NCBI GenBank assembly: GCA_020249415.1 | Contig: JADCFR010000518.1 | Span: 1-5,114 of the forward strand | DNA: 5,114 nucleotides | Direction of reading: 5' to 3' | Origin: Roseomonas sp. | GTDB taxonomy: Bacteria > Pseudomonadota > Alphaproteobacteria > Acetobacterales > Acetobacteraceae | In this document: one piece after another, positions 1 to 5,114 of the stretch | How positions within the stretch are numbered: the first letter of the stretch is position 1 | How the letters are laid out: each line of letters begins with the position of its first letter | The notes under the pieces: generated by a model | Database searches by the model: none | What the model was told of the DNA's origin: nothing | The model's input: only the letters and a program-made list of their open reading frames with translations | Made by a program: the position numbers and the translations under genes

Positions 1-108
1 GCGGGGAAAGCCCCAAAACAGGCCATCACCGCCGTCATGCGAAAGCTCATCATCCTCGCAAACGCGCTACTCAAAAAAGGTAGAAAATGGCAACCACGAG
101 TGGCTTGA
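1..108 (+). CDS. IS110-family transposase, C-terminal end (partial)
   Basis: The reading frame is open from base 1 and stops at TGA 106-108, giving the last 35 residues of a protein cut by the window edge. The visible tail contains AITAVMRKLIILANALL followed by a basic stretch KKGRKWQP. This is the recognisable C-terminal end of IS110/IS116/IS902-type transposases (the Transposase_20 part), enzymes with a DEDD RuvC-like domain and a C-terminal serine domain that move the element, in characterised members guided by a bridge RNA. The catalytic domains lie outside the window, so integrity cannot be judged. The first 100 bases are about 54 percent GC, poorer than the neighbouring genes, which fits a mobile element. 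It converges on the glycosyltransferase gene, whose stop is only 14 bases away. Identification rests on the family-typical tail, not on a search. Confidence 0.85.
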   Translation, partial: AGKAPKQAITAVMRKLIILANALLKKGRKWQPRVA

Positions 109-122
109 CCATCACGGATACT
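1..122 (+). mobile_element. Right part of an IS110-family insertion sequence, outer boundary uncertain
   Basis: The transposase tail shows that the left edge lies inside an IS110-family element. These elements lack long terminal inverted repeats and usually make no target duplication, so the right end cannot be read directly from this sequence. It must lie after the transposase stop at 108. Because the opposing gene stops at 123, the end is either in the 14-base gap or inside the 3' end of the glycosyltransferase gene. The end given here (122) is only the last base before that gene. Confidence 0.45.
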
Positions 123-1301
123 TTAGCCCGTTTGATCATCAAAGCGCCGCCGCCACGCGACGCTGAGCTTCTCCGGCCCCGCAATATCATAGGCAATATC
201 GCGCCAGCGCATGTGCCGCGCCGCCACCGAGGAGAGAATGACCAGCAATAGCGCAAGCACCGTCAATGGCGGTAAAAGCGCCATCACGACCTGACGCCAA
301 ATCTCAGCCCCGCTCATGGGGGAGGCGATCTTCTCGGCCACCGCAAGATGGCAGCGCAGCGCTGCAATCCGCAGCAGCAGGATCATCGCAAGACAAAGCT
401 GCGCAACAACATGGCCACCCATGCTTGCCGCCAGTAACAGCAGAATGCCGAAGGCGTGCAGCGTGGTCACCCCCAAGGCCATGGCAGGTGCAGCCGGTTG
501 ATAATGCCAGCCATATTGAAATTGCCGCCGATAGAAAGCCAAGCCGCGCGCAGCACTTGGCAGCGGCACCAGCAGCGCGCGACGCGTCAATATCCGCATG
601 CTGAGCGCGCGCGCCTTGAGCCCCGCCGAAAGATCATCCACCAATTGCCGCGCATAAAGCCGCGGCAGATCAAGCCGGCGCAGCGCCGCAGCACTATACG
701 CAGTCGATCCACCCCATAAGACAGTAATTCCTTTCAACCTTGGCAATAGCGCCACGCCGTGATCCAGCCAGGCAATCGCCTGCGCTACCCATCCCGCGCT
801 ACCCGGTTGCAGCCAGCGATAGCCGGTGACGATATCATAGCGCCCATCCAGGATGGGGCCGACAAGACAGCCGAGCCAATAGGGCTGCGGCCTGATATCG
901 CCATCCAGCACAACAATCGCGTCATCATGCTGATCAATCAGCGCCATCGCCGCGGCAAGATTGGCGCATTTCTGCGCTGTCACCTCAGCCTCACCAGCGA
1001 TGACGCAGTCCAGCGAAAAGGGCAGCCGATCAGCCAGCGCGCGGGATTGCGCCAAGGCAGGATCAGCCGCGCTTTCAACGGCAATGATCAGCCGCCGCGC
1101 TGGAAATTCCTGCGCTGCCAGCGCGGCGAAAAGTGCTGCCAGCCCAGGCTGATCACCGCGCAGCGCCAGCACAAGCGAAACCCGGCCCGCCCGATCCGCG
1201 CCCGCGCGCCGCAGGCTTCGCAAATGCCAGATGGATAACAGCAAAAAGCCAAGCGTGATCAGCAATGAAACACTGCCCAAAACCCAAGCCAGCCAGATCA
1301 T
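123..1301 (-). CDS. Membrane glycosyltransferase, GT2/GT21 (ceramide glucosyltransferase or HpnI-like)
   Basis: This 392-residue protein is probably an inner-membrane enzyme that transfers a sugar from a nucleotide sugar, on the cytoplasmic side, to a lipid acceptor. It has an N-terminal membrane segment (about residues 5-24), a GT-A catalytic domain with strand VSLVLALRG (41-49), lysine 111 in the AQKCANLA stretch, the metal-binding DGD (133-135), the family-typical VTGYRW (158-163) and WGGSTAY (196-202), and a likely catalytic DD (222-223). Three hydrophobic segments follow (about 278-294, 298-316, 340-360). Where processive and ceramide-type enzymes carry (Q/R)xxRW, this protein reads RRQFQYGW (258-265): the tryptophan is kept, the arginine is glycine. 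The start ATG shares ATGA with the P450 stop, so the two are probably translationally coupled; only a weak GAG lies upstream. The acceptor is unknown; ceramide, hopanoid or another lipid are possible. The last residues may be altered by the adjacent IS. Confidence 0.8.
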   Translation of the reverse strand: MIWLAWVLGSVSLLITLGFLLLSIWHLRSLRRAGADRAGRVSLVLALRGDQPGLAALFAALAAQEFPARRLIIAVESAADPALAQSRALADRLPFSLDCVIAGEAEVTAQKCANLAAAMALIDQHDDAIVVLDGDIRPQPYWLGCLVGPILDGRYDIVTGYRWLQPGSAGWVAQAIAWLDHGVALLPRLKGITVLWGGSTAYSAAALRRLDLPRLYARQLVDDLSAGLKARALSMRILTRRALLVPLPSAARGLAFYRRQFQYGWHYQPAAPAMALGVTTLHAFGILLLLAASMGGHVVAQLCLAMILLLRIAALRCHLAVAEKIASPMSGAEIWRQVVMALLPPLTVLALLLVILSSVAARHMRWRDIAYDIAGPEKLSVAWRRRFDDQTG

Positions 1302-2668
1302 GCGCGCGTCTCACGCCGCGCCAGCAGCATCGGTAAGCCACCATCGGGCCGCAAGGTCAGCCTGAGCTTCGGCATGACACGATGCCCAGGCGCGACCCGG
1401 AAATCCAGGCGCCGCAACAGCACCGGCAGAAACACCAGCATCTCGGCCATGCCAAAGGCAGCGCCGGCACAAACCCGCGGGCCAAGTCCGAAAGGGATAT
1501 GCGCAAAACGCGGCGGTTTCACCGGCGCATCCGGCAGGAAGCGCGCCGGGCGGAATTCATGCGGCGCATCCCAAATCAGCCCATTGCGCTGCAATAGCCA
1601 GGGCAGGCAGGCAACCGTCCCGCCCTTGCGGATATCCCAACGCCTGATGCGATCAGCGCGCATGGCCTGACGCGAGAGAATGGCAACCGGTGGGTAAAGC
1701 CGGAGCGTTTCCTGCACCACCGCACGGGTAAACACCAAGGCCGGCAGATCAGCCGCTTCCGGCGCGCGCCCATCCGCCAAAACTCCCTGCCATTCGGCGC
1801 GCAATTTTTCGAGTGTGGGCGCATGGCTTGCCGCCAGATAGAGCGCCCAAGCCAAGCCATTGGCCGAGGTCTCGCTACCTGCCAGCAGCATCATCGCAAT
1901 CTCATCCACCAGCGCCGCGTGATGCAGCATAGCGCTACCATCATCGCGTCGCGTGGCGGCAAAACGGGCAAAGGGCGCGGTCAGCGCATGGCGCTGCAAC
2001 AGGGCTTCAATCAAGGCGCGAATGTCGCGTGCAGCCTGACGTGCGCGGCGGCTTTGCGGCGTTGGCACCCAGCTTGGCAGGCCGAGCAGATGGGCCAGAT
2101 CTATGTTTTCCGCCGCCTCCTGATAACGCGCGAAGGCGGCGGCCAATGCGTGCGCCGCTGCTGGTGCCACTTCGGGTCCAAAAACTGCCAGCATGACAAT
2201 ACGTGCGGTCGCAATCGCAAGATCAGGCGCGATATCACGCGGCGGCCCGCCGGCTGCCGCTTCCCATTGCGCGGCCAATTCGTCGGCCACTTGGATGAAG
2301 AGCGGATGGAATTGCCGAAGCCCCGCCGGGTGCAGGGCCGGTGCAAGCGCTTCACGCCTTTCGCGCCAGGCTTCACCATGATTGATGAAAAGACTCTCAC
2401 CAATCACGGGCGCCAAGGCGCCTTCCATATCATGCGATTTGCGGCCGTAAACATCGTCACGCAGGACGAAAACCTCTCGCACCAGATCGGGCGTATTGAC
2501 GATGAGCATGCGCCGACCCAGCAAATGCAAGGGGATGCATTCCGCCTGATAGCTGCGGGCCAGCAAGCCGCTCAGAACATTGCCGCGCAGCAATCGGATC
2601 ATTTCGAAAGGCCCGGGCAGGCTTTTGCGCGGTTCAGGAAAGGGGGGGATGAAGGGGGCAGCGGTCAC
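1298..2668 (-). CDS. Cytochrome P450
   Basis: This 456-residue P450 is a haem monooxygenase that inserts one oxygen atom into an organic substrate and needs an external electron donor. Visible landmarks: a proline-rich N-terminus without a membrane anchor; helix-C WxxxR (W101, R105); the I-helix AGSET (263-267, with the oxygen-activating Thr267); ExxR (E320, R323) in the K helix; RPARF (373-377) in the PERF position; and the haem-ligand loop FGLGPRVCAG with Cys400. The AGSET and ETLRLYPP motifs and the length resemble the CYP4/CYP102-like 'eukaryotic-type' group, many of which hydroxylate fatty acids or other lipids, but substrate cannot be read from sequence. Start: GTG at 2668-2666 is the first possible start after the mutY stop (43-base gap), and keeps the conserved PPFPEP leader. 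No clear Shine-Dalgarno precedes it. Its stop overlaps the glycosyltransferase start by 4 bases. No ferredoxin or reductase is in the window. Confidence 0.95.
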   Translation of the reverse strand: MTAAPFIPPFPEPRKSLPGPFEMIRLLRGNVLSGLLARSYQAECIPLHLLGRRMLIVNTPDLVREVFVLRDDVYGRKSHDMEGALAPVIGESLFINHGEAWRERREALAPALHPAGLRQFHPLFIQVADELAAQWEAAAGGPPRDIAPDLAIATARIVMLAVFGPEVAPAAAHALAAAFARYQEAAENIDLAHLLGLPSWVPTPQSRRARQAARDIRALIEALLQRHALTAPFARFAATRRDDGSAMLHHAALVDEIAMMLLAGSETSANGLAWALYLAASHAPTLEKLRAEWQGVLADGRAPEAADLPALVFTRAVVQETLRLYPPVAILSRQAMRADRIRRWDIRKGGTVACLPWLLQRNGLIWDAPHEFRPARFLPDAPVKPPRFAHIPFGLGPRVCAGAAFGMAEMLVFLPVLLRRLDFRVAPGHRVMPKLRLTLRPDGGLPMLLARRETRA

Positions 2669-2715
2669 GATGAAGCCGAGTATAGGCGCGAGCCTGGCGC
2701 GTGGCGAAATCTCAT
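2665..2715 (-). other. Possible 16-codon relay ORF between mutY and the P450
   Basis: On the reverse strand an ATG at 2715-2713 overlaps the mutY stop as ATGA. It opens a frame of 16 codons (MRFRHAPGSRLYSASS) that ends at TGA 2667-2665, which in turn overlaps the P450 GTG start as GTGA. The tiny frame therefore joins the two genes exactly, with a 4-base overlap at each end. It could pass ribosomes from mutY to the P450 start, which has no obvious Shine-Dalgarno of its own. It may also be chance. There is no evidence that the peptide itself has a function. Confidence 0.25.
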
Positions 2716-3764
2716 GCGGATAGCCCCGCCAGGACCAGCAATTTCCGCATCACACTTGGCAAGGCATGCGCCGCTTCTGCGGGTGTCAGCCATTCCCCCT
2801 CAGGCCGCTTGGCACGTTTCGGTAGCCGCGCGCGGTAAAGCTGCATGGTCAGCGCGAAGTGGGTGAAGACGTGCCGGGCTTGGCCTGCCTCTGGCTGCCA
2901 ATCAAGCGCTAGGGGCGCTTGCGCCAGGGCCTCGGCCTCCGTCCAAACTGTTTCTCTCCAGGATGTGCCAGGGATTTCCAACATACCCCCCAATAGCCCG
3001 CGTGGCGGGCGGCGCCTCAGCCAAACCCAGCCATCCGCATCCATCAGCAGGAAATGCACGCCATGGCGCGAGGGCCGCTCAGGCTTTGGCGCCTTGCGCG
3101 GCAAGGTCTCAGCCAGCCCGAGCTTCTGCGCCTGACATGCCTTGTGCCACGGGCAAAGCGCGCAGGCGGGCTTCCGCGGCGTGCAAATCCCCGCCCCCAG
3201 ATCAAACAGCGCCTGGGTAAAGTCGCCAGGCCGGGCGCGGGCGGCCTGATCGGCCAGAAAACCCTGCGCCAGAGCATCAAGCCGGGGCTTAGCGGCGGGC
3301 AGCGCTTCCTCCACCGCAAAGACCCGCGCAGTGACGCGTTCCACATTGCCGTCCAGCGGCACGACGGGCGCGTTGAAGGCAATGGCGGCGATGGCCGCGG
3401 CGGTATAGGGGCCAATGCCGGGCAGGGCGGCCAGACCCTCTCGTGTTTCGGGAAATCCGCCCAAGGCCAGGATTTGCCGCGCCGCCGCATGCAGGTTGCG
3501 CGCCCGCGCGTAATAGCCAAGCCCCGCCCATTCCGCCGCCACCTCCGCCCACGGTGCCTCGGCCAAGGCGGCCAAATCCGGGAAGCGCGCCAGAAAACGG
3601 GTAAAGCGCGGCCCCACCGTTGCCACGGTGGTTTGTTGCAACATGATTTCCGAAAGCCACACATGATATGGTGCGGCGCGTTCCCCTGGCGGGGCGCGCC
3701 ATGGCAGGATGCGGCGGTGCCTGTCATACCAGTGCAGCAGATCGGCGGCGGAAGGGGGTTTCAC
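2712..3764 (-). CDS. mutY: A/G-specific adenine DNA glycosylase MutY
   Basis: MutY removes adenine mispaired with 8-oxoguanine, starting base-excision repair that prevents G:C to T:A mutations. The 350-residue product has the usual family length and full architecture. Residues 35-46 hold SEIMLQQTTVAT with catalytic Glu39. The helix-hairpin-helix loop is LPGIGPYTA (114-122), and Asp138 sits in PLDGNVERV (136-144). The [4Fe-4S] cluster ligands are Cys194, Cys201, Cys204 and Cys210 (C-x6-C-x2-C-x5-C). A C-terminal NUDIX-like 8-oxoguanine recognition domain spans about 232-345 and includes FTH (300-302), with Thr where the well-studied enzymes have Ser. Where E. coli has Lys142 there is a Glu, a non-essential position. 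The start is GTG 3764-3762; the frame stays open upstream through dciA, but homology begins here (KPPSAADLLHWYDRHRR). Only a weak GAG precedes it. It is the first gene of the reverse-strand operon and is divergent from dciA. Confidence 0.96.
   Translation of the reverse strand: MKPPSAADLLHWYDRHRRILPWRAPPGERAAPYHVWLSEIMLQQTTVATVGPRFTRFLARFPDLAALAEAPWAEVAAEWAGLGYYARARNLHAAARQILALGGFPETREGLAALPGIGPYTAAAIAAIAFNAPVVPLDGNVERVTARVFAVEEALPAAKPRLDALAQGFLADQAARARPGDFTQALFDLGAGICTPRKPACALCPWHKACQAQKLGLAETLPRKAPKPERPSRHGVHFLLMDADGWVWLRRRPPRGLLGGMLEIPGTSWRETVWTEAEALAQAPLALDWQPEAGQARHVFTHFALTMQLYRARLPKRAKRPEGEWLTPAEAAHALPSVMRKLLVLAGLSA
3750..3758 (+). promoter_or_regulatory. Ribosome binding site of dciA
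   Basis: The purine run GGAAGGGGG ends 9 bases before the ATG at 3768. It decides the start of dciA within a frame that remains open for hundreds of bases upstream across mutY. The site lies inside the mutY coding region on the opposite strand (its first few codons). Confidence 0.6.
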
Positions 3765-3767
3765 GGC

Positions 3768-4238
3768 ATGGCTCGGGATGAGGAGGAAAGGCGGTTCTTC
3801 GGCGGGCCTAGACCCCTCGGCGCCCTGATTCCAGCCCTGACGCGCCCGGCCTTCAAACGCAAGAGCCCCGCCGCCGCGCAGATCATGGCGGATTGGCCGG
3901 CGCTGGTCGGCCCGGCCCTGGCCACTGTGACCCAGCCGCTGCGCTTGACCTCTGGCAGCCTGACCATTGCCTGTTCGGGGCCGATTGCGCTCGAACTCAG
4001 CCATTTGGCGCCGGAACTGATGGCCCGGATCAATGGCGGGCTGGGGCGCGTTGCGGTGGAAAGGCTCCGCTTCGTGCAGGGGGCGGCGCCCGCCCGAAAA
4101 ACCAGTCAGCCGGCCCTGCCGCCCCGCCCGGTGCCGTTGCCCAAGCGCGTGACGACCGCTTTGGAAGGGTTACCCACAGGGGATTTGCGCGAGGCGCTGG
4201 AAAGATTGGCGCGCGGCGTCTATCGAAAACAAGGCTGA
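3768..4238 (+). CDS. dciA: DciA family (DUF721) replicative helicase loader
   Basis: DciA-type DUF721 proteins assist loading of the DnaB replicative helicase in bacteria that lack DnaC/DnaI loaders. The 156-residue product opens with an acidic MARDEEE, then the DUF721 domain (about residues 13-105): RPLGALIPALTRPAFKRKSP, followed by AQIMADWPALVGPALA (38-52) with the conserved tryptophan 43 and VG, the strand LTSGSLTIACSGPIALELSHL (60-80), and VERLRFV (97-103). A proline-rich linker (about 105-127) leads to a short C-terminal helix (TALEGLPTGDLREALERLARGVYR, 130-153), a tail that in known DciA proteins is flexible. The start ATG is set by the domain boundary and by the purine-rich site at 3750-3758. 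It lies 3 bases from the divergent mutY start. Position upstream of dsbA-like and smc matches a chromosome-maintenance context. The assignment to DUF721 is firm; the helicase role is from the family. Confidence 0.88.
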   Translation: MARDEEERRFFGGPRPLGALIPALTRPAFKRKSPAAAQIMADWPALVGPALATVTQPLRLTSGSLTIACSGPIALELSHLAPELMARINGGLGRVAVERLRFVQGAAPARKTSQPALPPRPVPLPKRVTTALEGLPTGDLREALERLARGVYRKQG

Positions 4239-4326
4239 GCGGGGGTCGAGTCGCGCCCCCCAAAGGCCAAATCGGCCCGGCCGCTTCCCCCCGAAAAGGC
4301 GCGCCGGCTCCGCAGGAGAGAAATTG
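4239..4326 (+). other. 88-base dciA to dsbA-like spacer, no clear promoter or terminator
   Basis: This is the only sizeable gap between genes. It is very GC-rich and contains GGGGG (4241-4245) facing CCCCCC (4256-4261), able to form a 5-bp stem, and the palindrome GGCGCGCC (4298-4305). Neither is followed by a T run. No convincing -35/-10 pair is visible. The dsbA-like gene is therefore probably read through from dciA, though an unrecognised promoter cannot be excluded. Confidence 0.5.
4314..4318 (+). promoter_or_regulatory. Ribosome binding site of the DsbA-family gene
   Basis: AGGAG ends 8 bases before the ATG at 4327 and 5 bases before the in-frame TTG at 4324. The spacing favours the ATG of the tandem TTG-ATG pair as the start. 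Confidence 0.75.
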
Positions 4327-4935
4327 ATGCTCGACCGTCGCGCGTTACTGCTTTTGCCCCCCGCCCTGCTTCTGGGCGCACCGGCGCTGCATGCGCAATC
4401 CGATGATCCTAGGCTCGCCGAACGCAGCCTGGGCCGCGCCGATGCGCCGGTCACGGCGATTGAGTATTTCTCCCTGACCTGCAGCCATTGCGGCGCTTTC
4501 CACCGCGACACCTGGCCGCGCGTGCGGCGCGAATTGGTGGAAACCGGGCGCGTGCGCATGGTGTTCCGTGATTTCCCGCTGGATCAGGTTTCGCTCCGCG
4601 CCCATGCCGTGGCGCGCAGCTTTCCGCCTGATCGTTATGAACCCTTCATCTCCGCATTATTTGCTACACAGGATCGCTGGGCCTTCGCGCGCGGCGTGGA
4701 TCACAAGGCGGAGATCGGCAAGATCGCGGCGCTTGCCGGCATGGGCGCTGATGCCTTCAACGCTGCCTGGGCGGATGACGCCTTGGCCCGCGCCATTCTG
4801 GAAGCGCGCCAAAAAGGTGAGGCTGAGCATCAGGTCAATGCCACGCCAACCTTCATCATCGGCGCACAAAAACTCCCCGGCGCAATCTCCTTTGAACGCT
4901 TCGAAGCTGCGGTGCGGGAGGCAATGCCGCGGTGA
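4327..4935 (+). CDS. DsbA-family thiol:disulfide oxidoreductase, periplasmic
   Basis: This is a 202-residue exported thioredoxin-fold protein that probably introduces or shuffles disulfides in periplasmic proteins. The N-terminus MLDRR is followed by a hydrophobic run and LHA-Q, a likely signal peptide cleaved near residue 23; the paired arginines before it resemble, without fully matching, a twin-arginine signal. The thioredoxin strand AIEYFSLTCSHCGAFH (44-59) carries the CxxC pair Cys52 and Cys55 as CSHC. An alpha-helical insertion (about 90-165) is typical of DsbA, and the cis-proline loop is NATPTF (171-176, Pro174). The start is the ATG eight bases after an AGGAG; a TTG one codon upstream is the alternative. 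It follows dciA by 88 bases and overlaps smc by one base (TGATG), so co-translation with smc is likely. Whether it acts as an oxidase (DsbA) or isomerase-like protein cannot be told; no DsbB partner is in the window. Confidence 0.9.
   Translation: MLDRRALLLLPPALLLGAPALHAQSDDPRLAERSLGRADAPVTAIEYFSLTCSHCGAFHRDTWPRVRRELVETGRVRMVFRDFPLDQVSLRAHAVARSFPPDRYEPFISALFATQDRWAFARGVDHKAEIGKIAALAGMGADAFNAAWADDALARAILEARQKGEAEHQVNATPTFIIGAQKLPGAISFERFEAAVREAMPR
4916..4921 (+). promoter_or_regulatory. Ribosome binding site of smc
   Basis: GGGAGG lies inside the end of the DsbA-family gene, 10 bases before GTG 4932 and 13 bases before ATG 4935. The two start codons are adjacent and in frame. The spacing slightly favours GTG, giving one extra residue; the choice is not settled by sequence. 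Confidence 0.5.
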
Positions 4936-5114
4936 TGGAAGAAATCATCCCCCCCGCCCCGGCCGAAGCCGACATCAGCACGCCCGAAGCTGAAGCAGCA
5001 CGCAGCGAAGAACAGGCGCGCGCCGCGCATAATGCGAAGCTGTCGCGCATCCGCATCGCCGGCTTCAAATCCTTCGCCGAAGCCACAACGGTTGAAGTGC
5101 TGCCAGGGCTGACC
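4935..5114 (+). CDS. smc: Chromosome segregation ATPase SMC, N-terminal end (partial)
   Basis: The frame is open from ATG 4935 to the window edge (60 codons). From residue 36 it reads KLSRIRIAGFKSFAEATT and then VEVLPGLT, the first beta strands of the SMC ABC-type head domain, which normally lead straight into the Walker A loop; that loop lies just outside the window. SMC forms a long coiled-coil dimer that, with ScpA and ScpB, organises and helps segregate the chromosome. Ahead of the head domain is an acidic, alanine- and proline-rich extension of about 35 residues (for example eight acidic side chains among the first 26), longer than the few residues usual before the first strand in bacterial SMC proteins. 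No closer start codon exists near the core. The start overlaps the DsbA-family stop by one base. A GTG at 4932 is an in-frame alternative. Confidence 0.92.
   Translation, partial: MEEIIPPAPAEADISTPEAEAARSEEQARAAHNAKLSRIRIAGFKSFAEATTVEVLPGLT

Noticed and set aside
71..106. Possible reverse-strand terminator for the glycosyltransferase operon: short hairpin (92-105) then T-rich run ending in six T
   Set aside because: The stem is at best 5 bp with a wobble pair and the T6 run starts more than 10 bases after it, so it is too weak to annotate.
105..133. TTGACC near the IS end as an outward promoter
   Set aside because: No -10-like hexamer lies 16-18 bases downstream; TACTTT is only 8 bases away.
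1823..2866. 347-codon forward ORF opposite the P450
   Set aside because: Composition is that of an antisense shadow, rich in Arg, Gln and Gly with no recognisable domain, while the opposite strand encodes a P450 with all its motifs.
3633..3730. Promoter for dciA inside mutY (TTGCAA 3636-3641, TGATAT 3664-3669, CATACC 3725-3730)
   Set aside because: The spacings (for example 22 bases) and match quality are poor, and alphaproteobacterial promoters are too loose to call from this.
3054..3767. Long upstream extension of the dciA frame (open from ATG 3054)
   Set aside because: It runs antisense through mutY, whose catalytic and iron-sulfur residues are intact; long open antisense frames are expected from GC-rich codon use. 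DUF721 similarity starts only after 3768.
3765..4004. 80-residue N-terminal extension of MutY
   Set aside because: It overlaps dciA entirely, has low-complexity shadow composition, and would make MutY 430 residues when the family is near 350.
4239..4263. G-run/C-run hairpin after the dciA stop as a terminator
   Set aside because: Only a 5-bp stem and no T tract follows; transcription probably continues into the DsbA-family gene.

Overview
The window looks like a chromosomal segment from an alphaproteobacterium of moderately high GC content, probably a member of the Rhodospirillales/Acetobacteraceae. The evidence is the gene order mutY <-> dciA (DUF721) - DsbA-family gene - smc, an arrangement familiar from alphaproteobacteria, and the look of the proteins. 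The taxon is an inference from gene order and protein resemblance, not from a search.

Layout: (1) 1-108 (+) is the last 35 codons of an IS110-family transposase, so an insertion sequence enters from the left. (2) 123-3764 (-) is a tight reverse-strand operon, read right to left: mutY (DNA repair glycosylase), a possible 16-codon relay ORF, a cytochrome P450, and a membrane glycosyltransferase of the ceramide-glucosyltransferase/HpnI-like type. Every junction in this run overlaps or nearly overlaps (ATGA, GTGA, ATGA). (3) 3768-5114 (+) is the divergent block: dciA (replicative helicase loader), a periplasmic DsbA-family thiol oxidoreductase with a CSHC active site, and the first 60 codons of smc, cut by the window edge just before the Walker A motif.

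The mutY and dciA start codons are only 3 bases apart, so each gene's leader and promoter must lie inside the other gene. The right-hand block mixes chromosome maintenance (dciA, smc) with envelope thiol chemistry. The left-hand operon mixes DNA repair with what looks like a two-step tailoring pair (oxidise, then glycosylate) acting on an unidentified, probably lipid, substrate. That P450-glycosyltransferase pair is the least explained part of the window. The insertion sequence abuts its 3' end, 14 bases from the glycosyltransferase stop, so any further genes of the pathway may have been separated from it. No RNA genes, CRISPR arrays or riboswitches were seen. No stretch longer than 300 bases lacks a gene.
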